Origin: Oenanthe sinensis
Taxonomy: Eukaryota > Streptophyta > Magnoliopsida > Apiales > Apiaceae
DNA: 64,000 nucleotides
NCBI GenBank assembly: GCA_028671895.1
Contig: CM053794.1
Span: 21,004,501-21,068,500 of the forward strand
Direction of reading: 5' to 3'
Of this stretch, positions 34,079 through 47,102 are shown piece after piece; the stretch's first letter is position 1, and the number at the start of each line of letters is the position of its first letter. A model generated the notes under the pieces. It was not told where the DNA came from. It was given only the letters and a program-made list of their open reading frames with translations, and did no database searches. A program made the translations under genes and the position numbers.

Positions 34079-34902
34079 TATTATATAAGATATAATTGTA
34101 ACTTTATACCGAGAATCAGTTACACTTACAGGAAAAATTATTATATTGAGAACTCAGAAACCTTATTAATTCATTGGTTTGGATCGAATCGAATAAATTA
34201 TGTTTTTTTTTAAAATAATTATTTGAGTTCCCCGGCTAAAAGTTCAAGCTTAGCCTAAGATATTAAATACACATTCTATTTTGTTACTATATTATATATA
34301 ATATTATATCAAAAACATGTTATCACATATTTTAAACCATGTTTTTTGATAAATAAAATAAATAAAATTAAAATTAAAATAATATTAATTAATAAATATT
34401 AATACATTTTTAAATTTAATCAATTTATATATGAGAAAAAATGTTTGGTTCAATAAAGAACATGTCATATACTAGTATGAAAAAGTGAGATGTAAAAATT
34501 ATTATGATAGTAATTGTTATGTATCGTTTTATTTTTTAATATTAACTTAAAGTTTAAATCTCATTAGTAATATAGTAACATCAATTATTTATTGATGCAA
34601 GGTTTAAATTATATTGGTTATAAAATTATTTATAAATTGCAATTAATAATATACTACTAAAAATCTAATAATATAAAAAAACTTATCTAACCTAATAATT
34701 ATATTATCATATTATTAACATATATATTATATCTCATATACCATAATATCTATTAAATTTTATATAAAATAAAGATAATAGGGATCTTATCAAAAAAATA
34801 TTTAAATTTAATATGTATAATATTAAATATATTAAACATTTTTTGATATATTAAAAAATCATGTTCATAATATTTTGAATCACAAAATTTTACATATTTT
34901 GT
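34079..34902. other. AT-rich intergenic DNA
   Basis: No gene is seen. It forms the original insertion flank of the family C element. Confidence 0.5.
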
Positions 34903-34907
34903 TATTT

Positions 34908-36073
34908 GCCCTTAAGTACACTAAGTTTGGAGAAGGGGGGTTGAATACAAACTTAAGAATTATTTAAATTCTTGCGGATTTAAGTTTGTTCAACTAGAGT
35001 GTTTGAGTGTATATATATAAAACTGAATGAACTAAGAATGCAGAAATTAAAATATTGAAAACAGAACAAACAATATTAAAAATTACTAGTGGATTGGTTT
35101 TCCACTAGTATGTTTTTGCTTTCAATTAATCTTGGTAAAAATACAAAGCTGCTTACAAAGTGTTTCTGCACAGTAGAACTTACAATCTTTTCACTGTGTT
35201 TCTACTTTTCTTCTCTACACTTTGCTACAATGAACAACTAACCACTATATAGTGGTTTTCTTCACATCTAATTCCTATCGACAGATAACATTATAAAATT
35301 AAAACTTACAATGTTTACATGAGAATAGAAATTAGCTACTTGAACAGTCTTCTTTGGAACTGTCTAGTCCTGAAAGTATCTTTGTCTTGATGCATTCCTT
35401 GAAGACTGTGTTGCCTTAAAAGTCTTCATAATCGTGACATGACTGTCTTCCAATGATTCATTTTCTGCACAGTTTCCTTTCACCTTGTCTTTAACTAAAT
35501 TAGGAAACCTTGATCAACTGATAAATGTTGTTAAGCATATCAGTTGATTCTCCTTTGTTCATCCATCGATGGATAAGATATCCATTGATCATCTATTGAA
35601 TCGATGGCTATTTGAGTTATCCATCGACTCCCTATCTATTGATGATCCCTTATCCATTGATTGCCTTTATCCGTTGATGACTTGTATCAGTTGATAGCTT
35701 TTATCCGTTGAGTAGTGTCTTCATCCATCGACTCCAATATCAGTTGTTCACTTCACTTGTGAGAATTCTGACTTAGAATGTTTACAATTGATTAGCCATT
35801 CTTCACATCAGATGAGAAGCTATAAATTGAAGTCAATAACATCAGTCGACTACTTCATATCATCCATTGAGGCAATACAATCAATTGATAATGAAACATG
35901 AATCAAATGTTACAATCCAGTTTATCAGTTGGTAATAAAGATTCAACTGATAACTGGTTTCCTAGTCAATGGATATTTATAAGACACATATCCATCGACC
36001 AGTTACAATGAATTTTAAATCCCTATTGTAATTCTATGTAATTTGTTATCATCAAAACTCATAATTCCTAACA
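34908..36073 (-). repeat. 3' LTR of the family C element
   Basis: Starts (minus strand) TGTTAGGAATTATGAG at 36073 after the polypurine tract ATAGGGGGAGAT (36085-36074) and ends near 34907. It is dense in the family C words CCATCGAT, CCGTTGAT, TCAACTGATA and TATCAGTTGA (35510-36000). The likely TATA region is a perfect 16-base palindrome with core CCACTATATAGTGG (35241-35256). A G-rich GGAGAAGGGGGGTTGAA lies near the end, as in the other families. Confidence 0.92.
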
Positions 36074-36085
36074 ATCTCCCCCTAT
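36074..36085 (-). promoter_or_regulatory. Polypurine tract of the family C element
   Basis: ATAGGGGGAGAT on the minus strand, adjacent to the 3' LTR start. Confidence 0.92.
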
Positions 36086-36251
36086 TTATGAATATGTGAA
36101 ATATGCATAAATTTTCTGTTGATGATAACAAAACTCCTAAACATTTTCATTCTAGCAGGAATTACAATATTGACAAAAATAAATTTGAGACAGAGTGATC
36201 AAATACCAGTAAGAGATAAATTCTGATAATTTGATGTTGAGTCTGAATCTT

Positions 36252-38656
36252 CTACCTTCTTCTTCTTTTCCCCCTTGACTCATTCATTTTGTCTTCATTT
36301 TCCTTCATTTTTCTATATAAGGATCCCTTCAGAATATTTTCATCCTCAACCCTGTAATCCAGTTGGCTTGCAAGATGGTTCAACTTCAGATTGGGCAGTT
36401 TGTCAATTTCTTGACAAATATCATTGCATTTTTCCCTGCCTTCCCTGTCATTGTAGATCATCATGTAGAATGGTTCATGAAGTACCTTCCTTCCTTCAGG
36501 GTTCCAAATTTTGATTATGTCATCCCTTTCTTCTTGAATAGGTGTCTCCCTTATCTTCTTCATCCTCTCAAGAATGGCTTTCCCTAGCTCTTCAGTTAAA
36601 TAGTACTTCCTGTTGAGCATGGTGTAGATCTTCCTTAAGATGATATATCCTTGATCTAAGAATTGATTGAATGTGATCCATCTTCATATTCAATATGAAT
36701 AAGATCAACATCCCTCTTCCTTTGACCTTTTACTGCAATCATTCCTTCACTCTTGATTGGCACAAAGTTCTCAGATTTGGGTTTGAACACTTCTATTTCT
36801 TTGGCTTGACCACTCCCAGAAGCTTGACTTTTAAGCTTCATCTCTTTTGGCTTCTCCTCCTTAGCCTCATTTTCCTCAACAACAAGTTTTCTCTTAACTC
36901 CAGAAGATTTTGGTTTATCTACAGGCTTGTTTGCTCTCTGTTTCATTCTTGGCCTCCTTTCACCTTCTCTTCTTCTGGCTACTCTTATTAGCCTATCCTC
37001 CTCATCAAATTTTCTTTGCAGTTGAATAGCTAATTCTTCTTGTGACTTTACTTGTTGCTCCCTTTCTTTCACACCAACTATTGCTTTGCCCAATAGTTTC
37101 TCACCTTCACTTGTGACAGATTTCTCTTTCGTCCTGCCATCTTCAATCAACTTTCCCTTTCCTTTTCTATCACCAGGTTGTGAGCTACTTTCATCTGCCC
37201 TTATTTCTCCTTTCTTTACTGCTTCAAGAATTTCTAGTAATAGGGCATTTGGCTCTTATGCATCAATCTCCTTGTTTTTGCTGACAATTGAATCAAATTG
37301 CCTTACAATATTTTGAGCCAATTCCTGCTTTGAATTCTTCTTGATTACAGCTACAGCTTCAACTTCTTCAACTTCTTTTCTCCTTAACTCCTCAGGCTTT
37401 TCCCCTTTTTTGTTATCAGCAACTGGCTCTTGTTCTAAGGACTGAGAAATGAGAGGAGTGTCCAAGAGTCTGCTCAGGAGCTTGATCTGAGTTTCTTGAT
37501 TCTTCATGATGCGCTCCATGTTAGCTTTCATAGCAGCCACCCTTTTCTCCAATGCCACTACCTTGTCTTTGGCTATAAACTCAGTGTCTAGCATTTGCTT
37601 AATTCTAGTTAACATAGTGAGGCTGAGTCTGGAGTCAATTGTGGTGTCAAAGTGCATCCTTGAACTATCAATGGCCTCCCTGATCTTCTTTAACTCATAC
37701 TTGGAGCCTGTGACATGCATTTTCTGAATTTTCAAGTTGTCCCTGTAAAAATTGAGAATTCTTCTGTGTAAAGGATCCTCTACATTCACTTCAGCCATGG
37801 ATCTCCTATAGTGAGAAATAATTGCCTTATCAGTATCATCCAAACTTGTTTCATCACTGGCCACATCAGGGTCCAGAAGTTCATCATCAGAACTATCTTC
37901 AAAATCTTCAGGATTCATGTGGGAGACATCCACAGGTTGACTAGCTAGATACTCTTTTCCACTTCTGAATTAGTCTTCTGTCTGCACCAATCCTAACATT
38001 TGTTCAGCTACTTGATTAGTGGCTGCTGCTAGTTCTTGATAGTGTGGATCTTCATGGTGAAAGGTTGAAGCATCAAAGTTGACGTCAACCTCAGCATCCA
38101 CTACCATGTGGGCATCTACAACTCCTGCAGGGACTCCATTTCCTCCATCTCCCCCTGACTCCAACCCCAACTCCTGGGTGAGTTCTGCTGCAACCTGCTC
38201 AGTTTTAGAAGTTGATGCCTCATGAGATGGTGAAATTTGTTTCTCTCTATTCTTTTCTCTCTCACTCTCTTCTCTCTGTTTTTGCATCAGGATCTCATCC
38301 TGGATTCTCACCTCTCACTTGATTTCCTCTCCTTTTGCATCACCTGCTAAGGTGGAACTCTCTTTGCTCACACCCTCTCCTTTTGCCACCTCAGAAGAAT
38401 TTGAGGGCCCCTCATGCACACACTTTCCTTTTGCCAAGGTATGCAAACCTTGCCTCTCACACACCTCACCCATTCCACTCTATCCTAGAAGAGTATTGGC
38501 CACTTGAAGTGTTTCATTGGATGATTCATGAATTGGAATGAAGGTGTCAATCGATGGATAAGAAATATCCATCGATGGATGAATATCCGTTGATGGGAGC
38601 TCGTCGATGGATGTAAGGATATCCATCGATGGAAGTGAACTAGTCAATGGATGTTG
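36252..38656 (-). pseudogene. Family C ORF2, C-terminal half, broken
   Basis: Continuation of the ORF2 that starts at 47102, downstream of the nested element. The first part (38656-38480) is low-complexity Pro-Ser-Met/Ile/Thr-Asp encoded by CCATCGATGGAT words. After a stop come open pieces at 38311-37970, 37933-37256 (225 codons, with a coiled-coil-like KVVALEKRVAAMKANMERIMKN stretch), 37150-36656 (very Lys/Glu/Arg-rich, with basic runs such as RRPRMKQRANKPVDKPK) and 36620-36252 (YLTEELGKAILERMKKI..). This parallels family B: low complexity, then coiled coil, then charged helices, then a final module. No catalytic motif is recognised. Confidence 0.78.
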
Positions 38657-40803
38657 TGTAATGCCCCCCAAATCCCCTACTGGAATCCAGGTCGTCACAT
38701 TCTCTTGCGGAATATTTAATCTCCTGCTCACAATATAATATACAACAATATTCAAAATAAACTCCCCCAAACTACTCCACGAGTTATAGTCTTAGAACGC
38801 ATACTTACTGATTCAAAAGTTATTACATCACATTCTTACCTCTCATAATCTCTGAAATAATATTACAACTTCAATTGTCAAGATGATGACAACATCATAA
38901 ACTTTCTACCAACTCGCACCCTCGTCAGACACTAAAAAGCTAACGTGCTGAATCAGTTGCTTTCCCCTTCCCTTCGTCACGGTCCACCGTACTCGTACCA
39001 GCTTTGTTTGCACCTTTATTTACTTCTTAATAAAATATTACTCCAATATCATTCAGAAACAATGAATGATAAACACCTCCAATAATTTAATTTTCCCCTT
39101 GAATGAGTAGATGAAATATTTATATGAACAACTGTTCTGATCATGGATTCAGAATAAGTTAACCCATATCGTGAATAGTGCATCGCACAACTTTGGTTCC
39201 AACATTTTTATAAAATCGAAAAATTAACATCTGCCCTTGAAATTTTGGACAGGCCTTATTAACTGACAAAATTACTTAATCTCAAAATTTCATGATTTTT
39301 CGTGACTGTCAAAGGGTCTGTTTATATATACAAAGGGAGTCATTCGAAACAGTTTGGTCCTTTTAGACACCTCCACTAAAACTAACTTTTCTCCTAAACC
39401 GTAAATCGGAATAACATGATTCAAGTGTCAAAACGATCTATGAGTCAAGTACTATCCAACTATGGTCAGAGGTGTTAGGGGTCAGGATCTTGACAATTCG
39501 GATTTCACAGTTTAAAGGAGTGCTCACGAAAAATGGGCATTACGATGGCTATAAACTTAACATTTTCCGGATTCAACCAATTGAAATCCATTCTCAACCA
39601 ACACTCAACCTTACTCATATTATCATAACCATATCATTAAGCTACTGATTTCACAACTTTAGATTAACATCATTTCATAACCTCAACCCACAACACTACA
39701 TCTTACTGACAAAACAACTACTTAGTCATGCAAGTCATACCTCTATCTACTAACATTTTTACTCCATGCAACTCACACAAACGTAAGGGTTAGTGGTTTT
39801 CATACCTTATTAGAGCTCAACCAACACCTATCTAGAGCTTAGAGTCCTTGGGAGAGCTTGATCTAGCATTGATCATAAGTAAACATCAAGAACAAAACTT
39901 AGTAATTTTCGGAGTTACTATTCAGCCTCAACTTCTACAATTTATTTACCCAATCAAAACACCTCAAAATATTATGAAATTAAATACGTACCTTCTACCT
40001 ATAGTGAAGAAGATATGGTTAAAATTTGGGGAAGTTTGGATGAGTAGAACTGGAGTTATAAAATTTTCTTTCAACCTTGCTCAAGCTGGGCAGAAACTGG
40101 AGAAAGAAATGGGAGAGAGCTTTTCTACTTTACTTGCTTTTGTATTGGTGTATTTGTGTTTGTATAAAGTGTATGTATTGCTATATGGCTGAGTTCTCAC
40201 ACAATCATGGCTTGGTTGAATTTTTTCAAAGTGATAAAGTGGTTTTATGCTTACTTTACCCTAAAATTGGGAACTATGTTCCTAACCTTGGTTTGCTCAC
40301 TTGGTTACCTTGTTTGGCTAGTTACTTGCCTTAGTTCATCCACTTGGTTCCACTAATGCAAGTACTTGCTTGCATGGCTCCCTTGCTAGTGCACTTCACT
40401 TGCCATTCATTAATTATACTTAATCCTCCATGTAAGTTCGATTAATCCGAAGTGTTTCGACGTAGAATTTCCGTAAAGTAAATCGTTAATATTCCAAGTA
40501 CTCTAATTCGATTATAACCATGAACTTTCTAAAATATAATCCACTTGATCACAACTTAACTCTCTTATTCCTTGATATCTCATAAATTATGAAACAATTA
40601 GTAAAAGCGGAAATCTTCGGATTCTGACTGCTTTTACATTCACTCATTTTCTTCATACAACAATACCACATCTTCGGTTTTTCCATATTCCACCACTTAC
40701 CTAGTGTGGGCTAAAAAGTCTTTCATAATCCGTAGAATCACTATTCATCAGGGTCGTTTATAAATAATAATAAAAATTCGTCCCAAAAATCCGGGTTATT
40801 ACA
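38657..40803 (-). repeat. 3' LTR of the gag-only gypsy element
   Basis: TGTAATGCCCCCC..CCGGGTTATTACA. Nearly identical to the 5' LTR except for a deletion of about 600 bp after CCAGCTTTGTTTG near 39010. The open frame at 39848-40192 lies inside the LTR and is not treated as a gene. Confidence 0.93.
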
Positions 40804-40952
40804 GTCTACCCTCCTTACAAGGATTCCGTCCTCGGAATCTATGTAAGAGACGACTAGGCATTCTACTCCTTTTCATCCTTATCATTATGTCTCAATATTC
40901 TTCTTAACACTTCTTAACATACCTCTATTTTCATATCGGCTTAACAATTATA

Positions 40953-42188
40953 TTAGTATTTACAACGTTTAAGTGTAAGTGTACCTTCTATCGCAACCAT
41001 TTCTCTTGCACCATCGGCCACCGTCATGTTAAAATTCCTAGCAGTTGATTGATTGTTATTAGCCCCACAGCTTTGTTGTGATATTGCTGGTCCCAATGTT
41101 GACGCCTTATAATCTCTGGAGATGTGACCCTCCTTTCCACATTTGTAGCAAACTACTCCCTTCCTAGGACAATTCATCCGTTGATGCCCCTCTTGACCAC
41201 AGTTATAACACCTTCCTTCTGATTTTTCACATAGTCCCGGATGCTTCTTTCCACACACCTCACAGTCTGGCAGTGGCGGTCTCGGCTACCGAAACTGGCT
41301 CTCATTTCCCTATTGTCCTACTCGGACACTATTCGTACTTTCTACTTGGTTAAATCCTCCACCTTTTCCAGTATGAAACCCTGGCCTCCTACCATATTGG
41401 TTCTGAAATGTTCCACACGACTGATTTCCTCCCCAACTCTCCGCTTTTCTTTTCTTCCCTTCATTTTCCTTTGGAATAAAATTACTTCCCTCTTCTATTA
41501 TCTCAGCCTTATTCACCACCTTAATATACTCAGTAAGCTCAAAAGCAGCCACCCTAGTTTGTATCCACGGTCTCAACCCATATTGAAATCTCCTCGCCTT
41601 TTTCTTATCAGTATCCACGAAATGTGGCACGAACCTAGATAGCTCTATAAACTCCTTCTCATATTCAGCGACTGTCTTATTATTCTGCTTTAGTTCTAAG
41701 AACCTCATCTCCATTCTACTCTCCATATGCTCAGGAAAATACTTCTCCAAAAATAACTTAGTGAACCTCTCCCAGGTTACTATCCCTGCGGGCTCCATTA
41801 ATTCCTTAGACTCCCACCAATAGTTCGCCTCTTCCTTCAGCAAATAGGTGGCAAAGATCGTCTTATGCCCTTCTTCTACACCTATAATCTGAAAGGATTT
41901 CTCCATTTCTTTCAATCATGACCTAGCCTTGAATGGTTCACCAAACCCTTTAAATTCAGGTGGTTGTATTGACTTAAAAGCCTTAAAAGCTGTCGCAGTC
42001 TGGTTTAGTAAATTGGGCATGGGACCCTGTTGGCCACGGTCTAGGGTTTGTCGTAACAAATCTACTAGTTGGTTCAAACTTTGATTATTCTTGTTGTCAT
42101 TCTGGTTATCTCCTCGGTTGTTATCCCCCCCCCCCCCCGTAGAAGCCTCACCTTCCCTGGGGTTAGCTCTGGTTTTCTTTGGTGGCAT
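40953..42188 (-). pseudogene. Ty3/gypsy gag with zinc knuckles, broken
   Basis: ATG at 42188 (MPPKKTRAN), with a Gly/Asn-rich N-terminus encoded partly by a 14-C run (42127-42140). The retrotransposon gag core follows: WWESKELM, WERFTKLFLEKYFP, EYEKEFIELSRFVP and RRFQYGLRPWIQ. One TGA at 41918-41916 replaces the Trp that usually precedes the LKEMEK motif. Two further stops lie near 41308 and 41288. The C-terminus has CEVCGKKHPGLC, a good knuckle CYNCGQEGHQRMNC and a second one whose last Cys is Tyr (CYKCGKEGHISRDY). It ends ..MVAIEGTLTLK at 40953, just where a protease domain would begin in the full-length relatives. Confidence 0.88.
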
Positions 42189-42773
42189 TTTTCTGAAATC
42201 CAAATAAAAGAATTTTTCATTAAAAATGTTCAGTTCAATAAAACTGCATACCCATAAGATAGTCATTTGTAAAAATAAAACAGTATATATAGGTACATAT
42301 ACATAAATATATGTATATATATATGCATCTATATGTATACATATATTTATATATATATACGTATACCTATATACTTACTATTTTTAAAAATGTTAACCCG
42401 ATAAATCATGGATACACTTTTTTTTTGTCTCAATTGATTCTTCCATTGGTATTGACCATCATGCGCCTACCCTAACTACTCTTTGGGGTTCTACTATATT
42501 TTCTTTCTCAGTTTCTTTGATTCTAACTCCCCTTTTAATCATCTTGAGGTGTCCATCAAACTGTCTATGTCCTTATTGACTTATAATAATCTTGAAAGAA
42601 CTCCACAACAATATCATCTACCACTAAGAGTCTTATTAGACTCACTCTTGGTACCACCTCCAGCAGTCCAATCACGAACTCTACATGAACTCCTACATTA
42701 ATCTCTTGTATATAGTCATATCTCCTTCTACTCTCGTTCTAAGGTTTATAACCTACCGCTTTGATACCATTGC

Positions 42774-45522
42774 TGTAACGCCCCCCAAATCCCCTACTGG
42801 AATCCAGGTCGTCACATTCTCTTATGGAATATTTAATCTCCTGCTCACAATATAATATACAACAATATTCATAATAAACTCCCCCAAACTACTCCACGGG
42901 TTATAGTCTTAGAACGCATACTTACTGATTCAAAAGTTATTACATCACATTCTCATCTCTCATAATCTCTGAAATAATATTACAACTTCAATTGTCAAGA
43001 TGATGAAAACATCATAAACTTTCTACCAACTCGCACCCTCGTTAGACACTATAAAGCTAATGTGCTGAATCAGTTGCTTTCCCCTTCCCTTTGTCACGGT
43101 CCACCGTACTCGTACCAGCTTTGTTTGCCGCTATTTTATAATATTTAAATTGCAAGAATGAGCCAAAAATGCCCAGCAAGTCTATATATGCCACAACAAC
43201 TCAACAAAAATATATAGTGTTTACTACTCTAAAATAACCCCTCCACATATACAATTATACTTTATTTGAAAAGAAAATATCTCAAAAACCCTCATAAATC
43301 TTTGAATACTACTCATATGAATTGAATAAATATATCTCAATAACTTCTCAAATTGATACCCTAGTTAACCGAATCACGGAGGCCTCCGTGAACGATTAAG
43401 GTATCAAGGAATAACTTCTTAAATTAATACCCTAGTTAACCGAACCACAAAGGCATCAGTTAACAATTAAGGTATCAAGGATTGGACTTCTTCGGAAACG
43501 CCACCTCAAGTAATGGATTGATCAGTCCATTGTCACTACTCCTTTACTATCGATAGAAGGATGAGCCGACGTCTCGAACGCACCCTAAATCCACAATGGG
43601 GTTACTCCTCAGGTTATGCCGGTGCGTTACTCCGGTCATTTTTGTCATCTCTAGTCCAGAATATAAGGTGTCGGAATCTTCGATCACCTTCAACAATACA
43701 TCTCTTAGGCGTCACGGTAAAATAACACGTGCACCTTTATTTACTTCTCAATAAAATATTACTCCAATATCATTCAGAAACAATGAATGATAAACACCTC
43801 CAATAATTTAATTTTCCCCTTGAATGAGTAGAGGAAATATTTATATGAACAACTGTTCTAATCATGGATTCAGAATAAGTTAACCCATATCGTGAATAGT
43901 GCATCGCACAACTTTGGTTCCAACATTTTTATAAAATCGAAAAATTAACATCTGCCCTTGAAATTTTGGAGAGGCCTTATTAACTGACAAAATTACTTAA
44001 TCTCAAAATTTCATGATTTTTCGTGACTGTCAAAGGGTCTGTTTATATATACAAAGGGAGTCATTCGACACAGTTTGGTCCTTTTAGACACCTCCACAAA
44101 AACTAACTTTTCTCCTAAACCGTAAATCGGAATAACATGATTCAAGTGTCAAAACGATCTATGAGTCAAGTACCCAACTATGGTCAGAGGTGTTAGGGGT
44201 CAGGATCTTGACAATTCAGATTTCATAGTTTAAAGGAGTGCTCACGAAAAATGGGCATTACGACGGCTATAAACTTAACATTTTCCGGATTCAACCAATT
44301 GAAATCCATTCTCAACCAACACTCAACCTTACTCATATTATCATACCCATATCATTAAGCTACTGATTTCACAACTTTAGATTAACATCATTTCATAACC
44401 TCAACCCACAACACTACATCTTACTTACAAAACAACTACTTAGTCATGCCAAGTCATACCTCTATCTACTACCATTTTTACTCCATGCAACTCACACAAA
44501 CGTAAGGGTTAGTGGTGTTCATACCTTATTAGAGCTCAAACAACACCTATCTAGAGCTTAGAGTCCTTGGGAGAGCTTGATCTAGCATTGATCATAAGTA
44601 AACATCAAGAACAAAACTTAGTAATTTTCGGAGTTACTATTCAGCCTCAACTTCTACAATTTATTTACCCAATCAAAACACCTCCAAATATTATGAAATT
44701 AAATACGTACCTTCTACCTATAGTGAAGAAGATATGGTTAAAATTTGGGGATGTTTGGATGAGTAGAACTGGAGTTATAAAATTTTCTTTCAACCTTGCT
44801 CAAGCTGGGCAGAAGCTGGAGAAAGAAATGGGAGAGAGCTTTTCTACTTTACTTGCTTTTGTATTGGTGTATTTGTGTTTGTATAAAGTGTATGTATTGC
44901 TATAGGGCTGAGTTCGCACACAATCATGGCTTGGTTGAATTTGTTCAAAGTGATAAAGTGGCTTTATGCTTACTTTACCCTAAAATTGGGAACTATGTTC
45001 CTAACCTTGGTTTGCTCACTTGGTTACCTTGTTTGGCTAGTTACTTGCCTTAGTTCATCCACTTGGTTCCACTAATGCAAGTACTTGCTTGCATGGCTCC
45101 CTTGGTAGTGCACTTCACTTGCCATTCATTAATTATACTTAATCCTCCATGTAAGTTCGATTAATCCGAAGCGTTTCGACGTAGAATTTCCGTAAAGTAA
45201 ATCCTTAATATTCCAAATACTCTAATTCGATTATAACCATGAACTTTCTAAAATATAATCCACTTGATCACAACTTAACTCTCTTATTCCTTGATATCTC
45301 ATAAATTATGAAACAATTAGTAAAAGCGGAAATCTTCGGATTCTGACTGTTTTTACATTCACTCATTTTCTTCATACAACAATACCACATCTTCGGTTTT
45401 CCCATATTCCACCACTTACCTAGTGTGGGCTAAAAAGTTTTTCATAATCTGTAGAATAACTATTCATCAGGGTCGTTTATAAATAATAATAAAAATTCAT
45501 CCCAAAAATCCGGGTTATTACA
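42774..45522 (-). repeat. 5' LTR of the gag-only gypsy element
   Basis: TGTAACGCCCCCC..CCGGGTTATTACA, 2749 bp, complete form. It contains the segment 43130-43735 that the other LTR lacks. The few scattered base differences from the 3' LTR imply a fairly recent insertion. Confidence 0.93.
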
Positions 45523-47102
45523 TGTAGGAATTTATTAGTTGATGGAATAATATCCATTGACTTGGGAGAAGTTTCAGTAGGTACCTGATCAACCAAGGTA
45601 TTACCCTTATTTGGTAATACAGGTGAGAGTGTTGGCTCCACCCTGAGTTGCAAATAGGGTGAATTTGAAATATTGAAGTTGTCAATCAGCAATGCTTCTG
45701 AAGAAATAGATTTTGAGGGGGATTGGGGAGAAGAAATAGATAGAGAGTGGGGTCGTGTCTTAGGAAAATTCTGAGACACATCAAAAGAAGACACTAAAGG
45801 CTCCACCAAATTTGCATTTGGCTTTGTAGGTGTGTGTGTTCCCTGTGCAATATTTTTATCCTTCTTTCTCCTTTTGTATGGATGTAGAGTTTTGTGACCC
45901 TTACCCCCATCTGATGGTCCTGGTTGACACCTTTGTTCAATGGTTACACCTTGTTGAGAAGGTGCAACTAGGGATGTGTTTAATTCCTTTATAACAGCCT
46001 CAATCTGTTGAGAGATTGGGATGGTGGCTGGCTGGACACTCTCAACCTCTCCTTCCTTATTATTCTGGCTTTCTTGATGTTGGCCAGTTCCCTCACCCTT
46101 ATCAACCACCTTCATACTCCCCTCGGTTGTTTTTCTTTTCTTAGTTTTTACAACAGTAGTCTTTTGAGAAACTACTGAGGTGGTTTGCTTAGATTTATGT
46201 TTGGAAGGTTGGGCAACTTGGGTAGGAGGGATGGGGGCATTTCCATCTCCCTCCATTGTTGCAGAAGGCAAAGAAATTGAGATGCCAGAAGAGGTAAAAG
46301 AGAAATTGAGTTTCTTGAGATATACCTGTACAAAAGGAGGATAGGTGAGGCACAACCTAGGGTGTAAGTTGATTCTCACCAAGTCCTTGAAGACCCTTTT
46401 GTTCTGTGTCCAGGCCTCCAGAGTTTCCATTTCTGCATTAATCTCATAATCTCCAATAGAGGCATTAATCAATAGCATAAAGAATCTAGCAAAATAGATG
46501 TTATTTTTCCTAGATGTCTTATTTCCTAACTTAGCAGTTAATTCATTTAGGAGTAATGTGCTAAGATTAAAGTACTTATCAAATAGAATAGAATAAGCAA
46601 TTTCTTGCATACTTGTGGTAATTGCATCAAAATTACTTATTTTACCAGAAAATACTTTAATAATAGCATCAAAGAAATAACTCCATTCCTTTCTAAGATT
46701 TTTCCTAACAACCTCACCTAATCCAGTTTCAGCATTAGCATAATTAACAGATTCTAACATGTCCCTAATGTCTTCTTCATTGGGTGACTTATCACAGTTA
46801 TTTTCAGGTAATTCTAAACATTCAGTAAGAGTTGTACTTGTAATGGTGTAAGAATTACCTTTGCAAGTGTATGAAATTACCTTCTCATCCTGTGAAACTT
46901 CTGCAGTGTTCCATAGCTCTTCAACAAATGAACAGACTATTGTTGGTGCTTCATTGAGAGCTTTTGACACTTTGCAGTCCCCCAGAAATCTCATCAACGG
47001 ATGAAAATCTACGGGAGCATCATCCACAGTTAGACATGCTGCGAATTTGTTTTGTTCATAGATGAACCCAGTTGAGGAAACAATCTTCTTTTAAGGTGCC
47101 AT
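45523..47102 (-). pseudogene. Family C ORF2, N-terminal half
   Basis: The probable start is ATG at 47102, with a TAA at codon 4. From 47091 the frame is open for more than 500 codons, until it runs into the gypsy LTR. Residues about 1-280 form the domain shared with families A and B: VCSFVEELWNTAE, RKEWSYFFDAIIKVF and IYFARFFMLLINASI. The rest is hydrophilic, with basic clusters (KHKSKQTT, KTKKRKTTEG, HPYKRRKKDKN), suggesting a nuclear or nucleic-acid-binding protein, and has no membrane span. The C-terminal segment changes to Ser-Met-Asp-Ile words at the point of insertion. This is the longest preserved example of the module in the window. Function unknown. Confidence 0.82.

Larger units (their letters stand above)
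38657..45522 (-). mobile_element. Gag-only Ty3/gypsy element (TR-GAG type) nested in family C ORF2
   Basis: LTRs of 2147 and 2749 bp flank an internal region of only 1970 bp that encodes gag and nothing else. TGTTG (38652-38656) and TGTAG (45523-45527) are the target duplication, with one mismatch. Removing the element and one duplication puts the family C ORF2 frame back in register across the gap, which proves the nesting. Primer site GCTTTGATACCAT lies at 42758-42770 (read on plus; minus ATGGTATCAAAGC). A purine tract AAGGAGGGTAGAC lies at 40816-40804. Gag and LTR style suggest the chromovirus Tekay/Del lineage. It must depend on another element's enzymes. Confidence 0.9.

Noticed and set aside
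39848..40192. Open frame of about 112 codons present in both gypsy LTRs (also 44567-44905)
   Set aside because: It lies antisense inside the LTR and is duplicated only because LTRs are duplicated. It has no domain and no conservation apart from the LTR itself.
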